A DNA stretch of 64,000 nucleotides from assembly GCF_009712425.2 (NCBI RefSeq), contig NZ_VCJR02000001.1, forward strand, positions 1,492,001-1,556,000. Direction: 5' to 3'. A program made the position numbers and the translations under genes. The DNA comes from Aquisalinus luteolus. Its GTDB lineage: Bacteria; Pseudomonadota; Alphaproteobacteria; Caulobacterales; Parvularculaceae. The stretch's first letter is position 1. Each line of letters starts with the position of its first letter. Positions 1 to 8,998 of this stretch are shown here, piece by piece. The notes beneath the pieces are model-generated. The model worked only from the letters and a program-made list of their open reading frames with translations, was not told the origin of the DNA and searched no databases.

Positions 1-862
1 CGCGCACATGCAGGATCACATCCGCTTCAAGTACTTCCTCAAGAGTCGCCCGGAAGGCCGCGACAAGCTGGGTCGGCAGGTTGGAGATGAACCCGACCGT
101 GTCGGAGAAAATGACCCGTGTCGCGCCCGGCAGGTCGACCGCCCGCATGGTCGGGTCGAGGGTCGCGAACAAGAGATCCTTGGCCATGACATGGGCGTCG
201 GTCAGCCGGTTGAACAGAGTCGACTTGCCGGCGTTGGTATAGCCGACCAGCGCGACGACCGGATGCGGTGCCCGCTTGCGCCGGGCCCGTTGCAGCGTGC
301 GTGTGCGTCGCACTTCCTCGATCCGTTCTTTCAGCTTGTCGATCTTGTCGGCGAGCTGGCGGCGGTCGCTCTCGATCTGCCGCTCGCCCGGCCCGCCGAG
401 GAAGCCTGCCCCGCCTCGCTGGCGCTCAAGGTGGGTCCATGAGCGCACGAGGCGCGAGCGCTGATAGGTCAGATGCGCGAGGTCGACCTGCAGCCGGCCT
501 TCCTTGGTTTGCGCCCGCTCGCCGAAGATCTCCAGGATCAGTGCGGTGCGATCCAGCACCTTCGCATCCCAGGCTTTTTCAAGGTTGCGGTGCTGCACCG
601 GCGTGAGGTCGGCATCGATGATGATCAGCTCAGGCTTGGGGTCATGGCGCTCGCGCATGGCGGTCACCTCGTCGACCTTGCCCTGCCCGAACAGGGTCGC
701 GGGCTTGGGCCGGTTGATGACGACCTTTTCCTGATGGACGACATCGAGATCGATGGCTGCGGCAAGACCTACCGCTTCCTGCAGCAACTCTTCGGGTTCA
801 CGCAGGCTATAATCGGTCTCTTGCAGGACCGGATGGATGACGATGGCACTGGTTCTGGTCAA
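1..862 (-). CDS. hflX: GTPase HflX, 3' part cut by window edge
   Basis: Ribosome-associated GTPase of the HflX family, which splits or rescues stalled ribosomes. I translated the minus strand myself: an N-terminal HflX domain (IIIDADLTPVQHRNLEKAWD), a coiled-coil linker, then the G domain with P-loop GYTNAGKST and the G3 motif DTVGF. About 287 residues lie inside the window; the C-terminus runs off position 1. The only reasonable start in frame is TTG at 862, since an in-frame TAG (the hfq stop) lies just upstream and no ATG or GTG occurs before the conserved region. It follows hfq by 12 bases, the usual hfq-hflX pair. The family call is secure, the start less so. Confidence 0.93.
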   Translation of the reverse strand, partial: MTRTSAIVIHPVLQETDYSLREPEELLQEAVGLAAAIDLDVVHQEKVVINRPKPATLFGQGKVDEVTAMRERHDPKPELIIIDADLTPVQHRNLEKAWDAKVLDRTALILEIFGERAQTKEGRLQVDLAHLTYQRSRLVRSWTHLERQRGGAGFLGGPGERQIESDRRQLADKIDKLKERIEEVRRTRTLQRARRKRAPHPVVALVGYTNAGKSTLFNRLTDAHVMAKDLLFATLDPTMRAVDLPGATRVIFSDTVGFISNLPTQLVAAFRATLEEVLEADVILHVR

Positions 863-874
863 GTGACGGGGTGT

Positions 875-1120
875 CTACTCAGTCTCGAGCTCGTCGTCCT
901 CGAACATCTTCACGGGGGCAGACGGCATGATTGTGGAAATGGCGTGCTTGTAAACAAGCTGCGCATGACCGTCTCTTTTCAGCAGAACGCAGAAATTGTC
1001 AAACCAGGTGACAATGCCCTGCAGCTTGACCCCGTTGACCAGAAAGATGGTAACCGGCGTCTTTGTCTTGCGAAGCTGGTTTAGGAATACATCCTGAAGG
1101 TTTTGTTTTTTATCGCTCAT
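875..1120 (-). CDS. hfq: RNA chaperone Hfq
   Basis: Hexameric Sm-like RNA chaperone that pairs small RNAs with mRNAs. The 81-residue protein has the Sm1 motif ([20 protein letters not shown]) and the Sm2 motif YKHAIST, with a short acidic tail as in other alphaproteobacteria. The open frame extends 17 codons further upstream, but the family start is MSDKKQNL at 1120, which gives the normal length. It is first of a pair with hflX; the hfq stop TAG is in the same frame as hflX. The 110 bases upstream, before trkH, probably hold its promoter, though I could not fix one with confidence. Confidence 0.97.
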   Translation of the reverse strand: MSDKKQNLQDVFLNQLRKTKTPVTIFLVNGVKLQGIVTWFDNFCVLLKRDGHAQLVYKHAISTIMPSAPVKMFEDDELETE

Positions 1121-1230
1121 TTTTATTAGTCTCTGTCGCGTGTCGGACCAGCATTTTTGCACTGCACACAAACAGTCTCCCCCAGACCGGTTTAGCTTTC
1201 AAGTGGTTTTGCGCCCCATCGGTGAAAATA

Positions 1231-2643
1231 TCATCCACGCCAGAAAGCGCGGTTGAGAATGGAAAGGGCGACGACCATCTCGATCCTGCCGACAATCATG
1301 CCTAATGCAAGCAGTACCCGCAACAGTGGGTCGAACGTATTATAATCGGTGATCCCCCCCGGCGCGGCCGCGATCATCGGCCCTGCATTGCTGATCACGG
1401 AAACGGCGGTCGTCACGCTCAGTTCCAGAGGTGTGCCGTAAATGGTGATGACCAGAACCAACACACTGAGAATGATGGTGAAGGCGACAAAGTGTACCCA
1501 GACGCCCAGTTCGTTCACTGCCCTCGCCTTGCCCAGAACACCGCTCGGATGAATCAGCTTCCAGATTTCTTCCCCGGCCCGCTCGAAGGTGACGAGCCAG
1601 CGCACCAGTTTTATCCCGCCTGCGGCCGAGATTGACGCCCCGCCGATAATCGCCGTCACCAACACAGGCGTCAGCGCAGGTTGCTCCCCGGTCAGGATGC
1701 CGTTGGTCGACAACAGGGACGCGGCGTTGAGAAGCTGATCTGTGATCCCGGCGATGCCCGTTCCCACAGAGAGCGCGAAGATAAGTGTAATCGCGACGAC
1801 CAGGGTCAGGAACACAGGCGTCTCCCGGTCATCCCGGAATCTCAGAGAAGTGTCATAAGGCGCCAACAGCCTCGCCACGGACACAAAACTGATGCCCCCG
1901 AGGATCATCGCGACCAGACCGGCAACCGGCACGAACGCGCCATAACTCGCAAACCCCTCGGCGTCAGGCACGAACCCGCCTGACGCGGTGAAGGACAGCG
2001 CCATGATCACGGCGGAGCTTGGCGGTGCGCCGGTGACGACGAACAGGATGAAGATGACGAGGGCGATCAGCGAGTAGATCGGCAGGAAGACAGAGACCGC
2101 CTTGCGGAAGGCGCGCAGGAAGCTTTCCTGCTCGCCGCGGGCAAACGGCGTGTTGACGACATCGATCCCGATAAATTGCGGTCGGATGAATACCGCGGCT
2201 GCCGAGGAAATCGACACCAGCCCGCCGAGCCATTGCAGCTGTGCCCGCCACAGCATCTGGGCATAGTCTGCCCGCGCCGCCTCCTGCGACAGCCACGCGC
2301 CCGTAGTCGTCACGGCAGAGACGGACTCAAACCACGCATCGCCCAGTGAAAAGCCGGACAGCAGGAAAGGCAGCCCCCCGAGAACGGGGATCACTCCCCA
2401 CCAGACCAGGAGAAACAGGGTGATCTCGCGAATGCCGGCCTTGGAATGGCTGGTCTCCACCCGGTTACGGCTGATCAGCATGAACCCGCCGCCAATCGTG
2501 CCGCAGGTAATCAGGGACAGGGCAAAGACGGACAGCCCCTCATAATCACCGCTGGCGATACAGCTGATCGCCGGGATGACCATCGCTCCGGCCAGGACTG
2601 CTATGGCGGCCCCGATCCACCACAGGAGGGCGAGCGCATTCAT
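1231..2643 (-). CDS. trkH: Trk-type potassium transporter, membrane subunit TrkH
   Basis: Potassium-translocating subunit of the Trk system in the inner membrane. The 470-residue protein is almost entirely hydrophobic, with the four pore repeats of the TrkH/Ktr family. Each filter glycine can be seen: AVTTTGAW, FTASGGFV, LLSTNGI and VISNAGPM. It starts 3 bases after the trkA stop on the same strand, so it is likely co-translated with its NAD-binding regulator. trkA next to ntrX is common in alphaproteobacteria; having trkH there too makes a complete Trk system. The filter sequences are somewhat divergent, so ion preference (K+ versus Na+) is inferred from the partner. Confidence 0.93.
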   Translation of the reverse strand: MNALALLWWIGAAIAVLAGAMVIPAISCIASGDYEGLSVFALSLITCGTIGGGFMLISRNRVETSHSKAGIREITLFLLVWWGVIPVLGGLPFLLSGFSLGDAWFESVSAVTTTGAWLSQEAARADYAQMLWRAQLQWLGGLVSISSAAAVFIRPQFIGIDVVNTPFARGEQESFLRAFRKAVSVFLPIYSLIALVIFILFVVTGAPPSSAVIMALSFTASGGFVPDAEGFASYGAFVPVAGLVAMILGGISFVSVARLLAPYDTSLRFRDDRETPVFLTLVVAITLIFALSVGTGIAGITDQLLNAASLLSTNGILTGEQPALTPVLVTAIIGGASISAAGGIKLVRWLVTFERAGEEIWKLIHPSGVLGKARAVNELGVWVHFVAFTIILSVLVLVITIYGTPLELSVTTAVSVISNAGPMIAAAPGGITDYNTFDPLLRVLLALGMIVGRIEMVVALSILNRAFWRG

Positions 2644-2646
2644 GTC

Positions 2647-4020
2647 CTAGAAATATTCCAAGCTGACGCGGAACATCTGTTCGACGTCCTTGACGTGATC
2701 GCGCAGGGCGAGAAGCACGACGCGGTCGCCGGCATTGATGATGGTTTCCGCGTTGGGCAGGATGACCTCGTCATCGCGCATGATCGCGCCGATGACGACA
2801 CCGGATGGCAGTGCCACGGTGCGCAAGGGTTCGCCGACGAGGCTCGATGTTTCCAGCGCGATGGCATCGATCAGTTCGGCCTGGCCATCGAGCAGCGAGA
2901 AGACGCCCTTGATCCGCCCACGCCTGACATGCTGCAGGATTGTCGAAACGGTTGTCGCCCGCGGATCGATATAACGATCGACACCGACAGACTGGGCGAG
3001 CGGGCCGTAATCCGGCTCATTGATCAGCACCATGGCGCGGCGGGTCCCTTCCCGCTTGGCAACAAGTGCACTGAGCACATTGACCTGGTCGGAGTTGGTC
3101 AGCGATACGACAGTCTCTGCGTCCTCGGCCCCGGCTTCCCTCAGAATCTCGGCATCCAGCCCATTGCCGTTGAGCACGACGGTGCGTTCAAGTTTCTCCG
3201 CAACCACGGCGGCGCGCTCGGCATCGCTCTCGATCAGGCGGATCTTCATCGAACCCAGCTTCTCCAGCGACCGGGCAACGTGATAGCCGATATTGCCGCC
3301 ACCGATGATGATCACGCGACGCGCCTGTGCCGCGCTCTGGCCGAGGATCTGCAAGGCCCGGTCGACCTTCGTCCGGTCGGCAACGAAGTAAATATCGTCG
3401 CCTTCCTGTAATTGATCGTCCGCATGCGGCCTGAATATCTTCTTCTTCCGCTTCACGCCGACAATGGTGATCCTGAGATCGGGAAACAGTTCGGCAACCT
3501 GACGCAACGGCGTATTCAGGATCGGGCATTCCGGCGACAGTCGTACGCCCAGAGCCCAGATACGCCCATCGGCGAAAGGCTTGATCTCGAACGCGCCCGG
3601 TGTCGAAAGCCGCTGTAGCACGGCCTCGGCGACTTCTTCCTCCGGCGAGATGATGACGTCGATCGGGATATTCGTGCGCGAGAACATGTCGGCATATTTC
3701 GGATCGAGATAGCTCTGCGACCTGATCCGCGCGATCTTCGTCGGCACATCGAACAGCGTATGCGCGATCTGGCAGGCAACAATGTTGACTTCATCGGAAT
3801 AGGTCACGGCGATCAGCATGTCCGCTTCCTTGGCACCAGCCTCGACCAGCGTATCAGGATAAGACCCGTTGCCGACGACACCACGCACGTCGAGACGCTC
3901 GGTAACGCCGCGAACAAGCTCCTTGTCCTGATCGATGATCGTGACGTTGAACTTTTCCCGCGCCAGTCGTGTCGCGATCCCGTAGCCGACCCGGCCTGCC
4001 CCGCAAACGATGACTCTCAT
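2647..4020 (-). CDS. trkA: Trk potassium uptake regulatory subunit TrkA
   Basis: Cytosolic gating subunit of the Trk potassium channel; binds NAD(H) and nucleotides. The 457 residues show the duplicated RCK layout: an N-terminal Rossmann fold with CGAGRVGYGIA, a TrkA-C domain, then a second Rossmann fold with IIIGGGNIGYHVA and a second TrkA-C domain near the end. Length matches the family. It lies between ntrX (46 bases upstream) and trkH (3 bases downstream), suggesting one transcript ntrY-ntrX-trkA-trkH. The ATG at 4020 gives the expected N-terminus (MRVIVCGAG). Confidence 0.97.
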   Translation of the reverse strand: MRVIVCGAGRVGYGIATRLAREKFNVTIIDQDKELVRGVTERLDVRGVVGNGSYPDTLVEAGAKEADMLIAVTYSDEVNIVACQIAHTLFDVPTKIARIRSQSYLDPKYADMFSRTNIPIDVIISPEEEVAEAVLQRLSTPGAFEIKPFADGRIWALGVRLSPECPILNTPLRQVAELFPDLRITIVGVKRKKKIFRPHADDQLQEGDDIYFVADRTKVDRALQILGQSAAQARRVIIIGGGNIGYHVARSLEKLGSMKIRLIESDAERAAVVAEKLERTVVLNGNGLDAEILREAGAEDAETVVSLTNSDQVNVLSALVAKREGTRRAMVLINEPDYGPLAQSVGVDRYIDPRATTVSTILQHVRRGRIKGVFSLLDGQAELIDAIALETSSLVGEPLRTVALPSGVVIGAIMRDDEVILPNAETIINAGDRVVLLALRDHVKDVEQMFRVSLEYF

Positions 4021-4066
4021 AAATCAGTCCTGTTCCTGTAAAGTGTTCTCGTGGCTTCGGCGTTAC

Positions 4067-5461
4067 TTATTGCGCAGGCGTGTCCGGGCGAACATGTGGG
4101 GTGATCCCCAGCGCCTTCAGCTTCCTGTGAAGGGCAGAGCGCTCCATGCAGATGAAACTCGCCGTGCGGGAGATATTGCCGCCGAACCTGTTTATCTGGG
4201 CAAGCAGGTATTCGCGCTCGAATTTCTCCCGGGCTTCACGCAGTGGCAGGGCGATGATCTGCTGCAGATTGTCGCTCGTCGGCAGGCTGGGCCCCGAATT
4301 GACGATGTCTATCGGCAGCTTGTCGACGGTGATTTCCGCCTCCCCTCCTCGGCCCATAAGGATCAGCGTCTGTTCGATCACATTGCGAAGCTGGCGCACA
4401 TTACCCGGCCAGTGATACGCCTGCAGCGCGGCGAGCGCTTCCTGTGACAGTGTCCGCTTCTGGATACCACCCTGACGCGAGATCGCATTGATGAAATATT
4501 CCGCAAGCTGCTGAATATCCTCGCGCCGTGCAGCCAGCGATGGCGCGGTGATCGAGACCACATTAAGCCGATGATAAAGGTCAGAGCGGAACTTGTTGTT
4601 CTCTGCCTCCGCAAGCAGGTCCTTCGCCGTTGTCGTGACGATCCGCACATCGACCTCGACTGGCGAATGTCCGCCGACACGCGTGAACCGCTGATCGACC
4701 AGCACGCGCAAAACCTTGCCCTGCGTCTCCAGCGGCATGTCGCCGATTTCATCGAACAGCAAAGTGCCGCCATGAGCCTCTTCCATCAGGCCGACCTTGG
4801 CCGGTTTACCATCGTTGCCTTCGATGCCGAACAGCTCCTCTTCCATCTTGTCCGGTGAGATGGAAGCGGCACTCGCCACCACAAAGGGCATGTCCGCCCG
4901 ATTGGACTGTGCATGGATTGTCCGGGCAATGATCTCCTTGCCCGACCCGTCAGGGCCTGAAATGAGAACGCGTGAGCGGGAATCGGCGATCCGTTCGATC
5001 AGTGACCGCAACTGCGTCATCAGGGTCGACTTGCCGACGAGACCCAGCTCGCTCGTGCGGCTGCGAAGATGCGTGTTCTCACGGCGCAGGCGTGCCGTTT
5101 CCAGCGCACGCTGAACTGTCAGCAGCAACTTGTCGGAATTGAACGGCTTCTCGATAAAGTCATAGGCCCCGCGCTTGATCGCCGCGACCGCCGTCTCGAC
5201 ATTGCCATGACCGGAAATTATCAGGATCGGCAGGCTGGGATGCAGTTTCTTCAATTCCTCGAGAATTTCCAGCCCGTCAAGCTTTGACCCCTGCAGCCAG
5301 ATATCGAGAATGACCAGCGCCGGAACACGGTTGGTCAGGGCACGGAAGACTGAGTCGCTGTCACCCGCCGTGCGTGGCGAATATCCTTCATCCTCGAGAA
5401 TCCCCGAAATAAGCTCGCGGATATCCTGCTCGTCATCGACCACCAATACGTCAATCGCCAT
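4067..5461 (-). CDS. ntrX: Response regulator NtrX (AAA+, GAFTGA-less)
   Basis: NtrC-family response regulator partnered with NtrY. The receiver domain spans about 1-120 with the acid pocket D9/D10 and phospho-acceptor D53 (LVILDIWL). The AAA+ domain follows (Walker A GPDGSGKE at 169-176, Walker B GTLLFDEIGD at 232-241), then a Fis-type helix-turn-helix at the C-terminus (NISRTASFICMERSALHRKL). The loop that holds GAFTGA in sigma-54 activators instead reads ELFGIEGNDGKPAKVG (209-224), so direct sigma-54 activation looks unlikely; several alphaproteobacterial NtrX proteins share this feature. The start overlaps the ntrY stop by one base (TAATG), implying coupled translation. Confidence 0.96.
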   Translation of the reverse strand: MAIDVLVVDDEQDIRELISGILEDEGYSPRTAGDSDSVFRALTNRVPALVILDIWLQGSKLDGLEILEELKKLHPSLPILIISGHGNVETAVAAIKRGAYDFIEKPFNSDKLLLTVQRALETARLRRENTHLRSRTSELGLVGKSTLMTQLRSLIERIADSRSRVLISGPDGSGKEIIARTIHAQSNRADMPFVVASAASISPDKMEEELFGIEGNDGKPAKVGLMEEAHGGTLLFDEIGDMPLETQGKVLRVLVDQRFTRVGGHSPVEVDVRIVTTTAKDLLAEAENNKFRSDLYHRLNVVSITAPSLAARREDIQQLAEYFINAISRQGGIQKRTLSQEALAALQAYHWPGNVRQLRNVIEQTLILMGRGGEAEITVDKLPIDIVNSGPSLPTSDNLQQIIALPLREAREKFEREYLLAQINRFGGNISRTASFICMERSALHRKLKALGITPHVRPDTPAQ

Positions 5462-7767
5462 TACACCTGCTCCTGAACCTGTTCAGTATCTTCCGGGTCA
5501 CTACCCACATCCCGGCCGTCTTCATCATCACTCTCACTACCGGATATTTCTCGCGGCAGCGTCATTGTCATACGGGCGCCGGTTTCGCCGAGGCTCGTAT
5601 CATTCTCGAAGGTCAGCGTACCGCCATGTTCCTCGATCACTTTGCGCACGATGGCAAGGCCAAGGCCTGTGCCTTTCTTGCGTGTCGTCATGTAAGGTTC
5701 CGTCAGGCGGTGGCTGACCTGTTGCGGCAGGCCGACGCCGTTGTCGATGACGTTGATCGTCACTGTTCTGGCATCGTGCTCGACCGTAATCCGGATGTGA
5801 CCATGGGACGGGTCGACACCCTTCTGCTGACGCTCTTCGATTGCTTCGACGGCATTTTTGACAAGGTTCGTACACGCCTGAACCAGCAGCCGACCGTCGC
5901 AATAGGCCGTGACCTCGCCGTTGGGAAACTTCGTCTCGAAATCGACATCGCCATGGGCAACCTGGAACGGGAAGACCGCATTGCGCACGATTTCCTTGAT
6001 GTTCTCCTTCGCCATTACCGGCTCCGGCATCCGGGCAAAGGATGAGAACTCGTTCACCATGCGGCCGATATCGCCGACATGGCGGATAATAGTTTCCGTG
6101 CAGCGCTCGAAGATCTCGGGGCTTGATGTAATCTCGTCCCGATATTTCCGGCGCAGTCGTTCGGCCGACAGCTGGATCGGCGTCAGCGGATTCTTGATCT
6201 CGTGGGCGATCCGGCGTGCGACATCGCCCCAGGCCGCATTGCGCTGGGCAGAGATCAGCTCGGTAATGTCATCGAAGGTGATGACGTAGGTCAGTGTCTC
6301 GCCGGAGGATGTGTTCCCGATGCGGACGTTCAGGATGCGTGTCTGTGCACCACGCGCGATCTCGACCTGCCTGCTCAGCTCCTCGCCGCCGGCTTCCGCC
6401 TCCGTGAACAGTTCTGCCAGTTCCGGTGAGACATCCTGCAGCTGCATGCCCCTGATCTTGCCGGAGCTGACCTGGAGCAATTCGGTTGCCGTGCGGTTTG
6501 CAATCGTCAGCCTGCCTTCGGCCGAGACGCCGATCACCCCTGCCGAAACGCCGGACAGGACCGCCTCTGTAAACTGACGTCGGTCATCGGACTGGCGGTT
6601 CGCTTCGATCAGGTCGTCGCGCTGGGTCTGCAATTGCAGCGACATCCGGTTGAATGTTGCTGCGAATTCGCCCAGTTCACCGTCACTCTTGCGGATATCG
6701 ACCTGCTGGCCGAGATCGCCTTGCGAGATTTTCTCCGCCGCAGTACCAAGCCGCCCGATCGGCGAGACGATCGCCGTCGCCGCCATCATCCCGCTCCAGA
6801 CCGCACCAAGCAGGATAATAAGTGCCAGCAGTGCATAGCCGATGCCGAACATCTCGCGCAGATCGCTGAGGCGCGACTTGAAAGATGCCGTGCTGTCGCG
6901 GAACTCGCGTACCTTCAACAGCTCATTGGTCATGATCGGGCTCTCACCCAGATACGCGATGAGATAGCCGCCATCATAGGCACGGATCTTCAGCGTACCG
7001 CGGTACAGGTCCAGCCTGTCCGGGTTCTGGGGCACGAAGTTGAACCGGCCGGAAATGTCGTTGGCGACATCGACCTGCTGGAAGGTCTGTGCATTCGGCA
7101 GCCGGTAATCGACCCCCGGCACAGTCTCGACCCTGGCGATGATCTGCTTGTTGCCGTCGACCAGATAGATCGCTGCCCAGTCGCGCAGGATTGCCTGGCC
7201 ATAAAGATATTGCCGGAACCCGATCGGGTTGACCTCGATCCCGCGCCCGCTCTGCTCGAGAATGGTCAGGTCGACGGCAACCCGGGCCATCTCATTGCCC
7301 ATCTTGTCGGCGACGGAGCCGAAATAGCTGTTCGCAACGCCCCGCGCCGTATCCGCGGCATAATCGATCCGGTCCACGAAGAATTCATCGGACACAGTCG
7401 ACAGGATGAAAGCCGAGAACATGAAGGCGATGATCGTCGGCAGGATCGCGACGGTGGACAGCAGCGCCACAAGGCGCAGGTGCAGCCGTGAACCAGCTTT
7501 TGCCGTGCGGCGGTCGCGCCAGACACCATAAAGCCTGCCGAACACGCGCAGCGAGAGCAGCCCGACCAGCACGACGCAGGCAGCGAACATCACCGCCAGC
7601 ATGGTCGGCAGCCCTTCGATCAGGGTGGTGAAAGAAATCATGGTGATCAGGAAGATGACGAGGGCCGCGCCGATCAGGCTGACAGTTACCCAGTTCGTCG
7701 GGAATATCTGCGTCATCCGGCGCAGGTCAGTCCGTAGTTCCTGTAGAAAATTGCGCCTGTCGGCCAT
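5461..7767 (-). CDS. ntrY: Sensor histidine kinase NtrY
   Basis: Membrane sensor kinase for NtrX, linked in this class to nitrogen, redox and envelope control. The 768-residue layout is: hydrophobic segments at about 28-75 and 100-125, a periplasmic sensor region to about 305, another membrane helix at 308-330, HAMP at about 331-385, PAS at about 395-505, HisKA with H522 in RRIAHEIKNPLTP, and HATPase with DNGVGLP and TGLGLAIV. The acidic C-terminal tail is low complexity. Downstream ntrX overlaps by one base. Upstream dusB is 122 bases away; the ntrB and ntrC genes that often sit there in other alphaproteobacteria are absent. Confidence 0.96.
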   Translation of the reverse strand: MADRRNFLQELRTDLRRMTQIFPTNWVTVSLIGAALVIFLITMISFTTLIEGLPTMLAVMFAACVVLVGLLSLRVFGRLYGVWRDRRTAKAGSRLHLRLVALLSTVAILPTIIAFMFSAFILSTVSDEFFVDRIDYAADTARGVANSYFGSVADKMGNEMARVAVDLTILEQSGRGIEVNPIGFRQYLYGQAILRDWAAIYLVDGNKQIIARVETVPGVDYRLPNAQTFQQVDVANDISGRFNFVPQNPDRLDLYRGTLKIRAYDGGYLIAYLGESPIMTNELLKVREFRDSTASFKSRLSDLREMFGIGYALLALIILLGAVWSGMMAATAIVSPIGRLGTAAEKISQGDLGQQVDIRKSDGELGEFAATFNRMSLQLQTQRDDLIEANRQSDDRRQFTEAVLSGVSAGVIGVSAEGRLTIANRTATELLQVSSGKIRGMQLQDVSPELAELFTEAEAGGEELSRQVEIARGAQTRILNVRIGNTSSGETLTYVITFDDITELISAQRNAAWGDVARRIAHEIKNPLTPIQLSAERLRRKYRDEITSSPEIFERCTETIIRHVGDIGRMVNEFSSFARMPEPVMAKENIKEIVRNAVFPFQVAHGDVDFETKFPNGEVTAYCDGRLLVQACTNLVKNAVEAIEERQQKGVDPSHGHIRITVEHDARTVTINVIDNGVGLPQQVSHRLTEPYMTTRKKGTGLGLAIVRKVIEEHGGTLTFENDTSLGETGARMTMTLPREISGSESDDEDGRDVGSDPEDTEQVQEQV

Positions 7768-7889
7768 CGGCTGAAAACTCTTTCTTCCTGCCGGGATGAA
7801 AGCAAAGAACGTGACAAAGTAACTAATGGATGCTGCGCTTAATGTTGTAAAAAATCAACAACAATGTGACCAAAAAACCGCAGTTCGGA

Positions 7890-8927
7890 TCAGGCCGCAA
7901 GGGGGCCCAGGCGGGAAATGTCATCCACGAAGAGCTGTTCGAGCCGCTCCGCGACTTCGTCAGGATCATGAGAACTGCACAGGCTGGCACGCAGCTGGCG
8001 GCGCTGGCTCGGCTCCAGCGGTCGATCAAGCTTGTCGACATACGCTGCGACATGCTTGCGTGCCATGCGTACGCCGAGGCGCTGGCCGAGTTCCTTACCG
8101 CCGCCATGCCCCTCAGTGTAAAGGGCCACGGTTGCCCGATAGTGACTCAGGGCGATTTCCGCCTGACGCTTCAGCGAAGGTGCTTGGCCCTGCCCGCCAG
8201 CCAAAGCATCGGCGATCATGCCCGGCAGCCAGGGTTGGCCCTCGGCGGCTCTGCCGATCATGACGCCATCGGCGCCGGAGGCTTTCAGTGCGGCATGGGC
8301 ATCTGAGAGCGTGCGAATATCGCCATTGACGATCACCGGCAGGCTGACCGCCTCGACCGTGGCGCGGACCGCACCCCAGTCGGCATCGCCCTTGTAGAAC
8401 TGGCAGCGCGTGCGGCCATGGACGGTGATCAGCTTGATGCCTGCCGCCTCTGCCCGCGCGGCAATCTCCGGCGCATTCAGGCTGTCATGGTCCCAGCCAA
8501 GCCGCATTTTCAGGATCACCGGCACGGAAACGGCCTTTACCGTCGCCTCGATCAGCTCTAGCGCATGGTCGGCATTGCGCATCAGGGCAGAGCCTGACAA
8601 CGCCCCGGTCACCTGCCGCGCCGGGCAGCCCATGTTTATGTCGATGATATCGGCACCGAGCCCCTCGGCGATGCGTGCGCCCTCGGCCATCCACTGCGCC
8701 TCGCGGCCCGCCAGCTGGATCACGCTTGGGGAAATAGCCTTGTCGCCCGCTGTGCGTAGCACCACGTCCGGCCGCGCCCGCACAAGCTCTTCGCTCGCCA
8801 CCATTTCGGACACGACGAGCCCCGCCCCGCATTCCCACGCCGCCTGCCGGAATGGCAGGTCGGAGACGCCGGACATGGGCGCGAGGAAGACATTGTTCCG
8901 CGTGGTGACAGGACCGATTGAAATCAT
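7890..8927 (-). CDS. dusB: tRNA-dihydrouridine synthase DusB (NifR3)
   Basis: Flavin-dependent reductase that makes dihydrouridine in tRNA. The 345-residue TIM-barrel protein has the FMN-site N-terminus ([16 protein letters not shown]), the catalytic-cysteine motif [20 protein letters not shown], the HGRTR motif and NGDIRT. The smaller helical domain follows. Divergent from ispDF with 71 bases between the two starts, so the promoters of both must overlap there. Upstream of ntrY on the same strand, the classical nifR3-ntr arrangement. A T-rich stretch after the stop lacks a convincing stem, so I do not call a terminator. Confidence 0.96.
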   Translation of the reverse strand: MISIGPVTTRNNVFLAPMSGVSDLPFRQAAWECGAGLVVSEMVASEELVRARPDVVLRTAGDKAISPSVIQLAGREAQWMAEGARIAEGLGADIIDINMGCPARQVTGALSGSALMRNADHALELIEATVKAVSVPVILKMRLGWDHDSLNAPEIAARAEAAGIKLITVHGRTRCQFYKGDADWGAVRATVEAVSLPVIVNGDIRTLSDAHAALKASGADGVMIGRAAEGQPWLPGMIADALAGGQGQAPSLKRQAEIALSHYRATVALYTEGHGGGKELGQRLGVRMARKHVAAYVDKLDRPLEPSQRRQLRASLCSSHDPDEVAERLEQLFVDDISRLGPLAA

Positions 8928-8998
8928 TGGCCGTTTTTATCGTGCGAGGGACAAATCGCAAGGATGATTTTGCCTTCGAAGCGGGCTAGAGAAGGCCC

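Noticed and set aside
7830-7890. Terminator after dusB.
   Set aside because: Two T-runs exist on the minus strand but no stem longer than 3 pairs precedes them.
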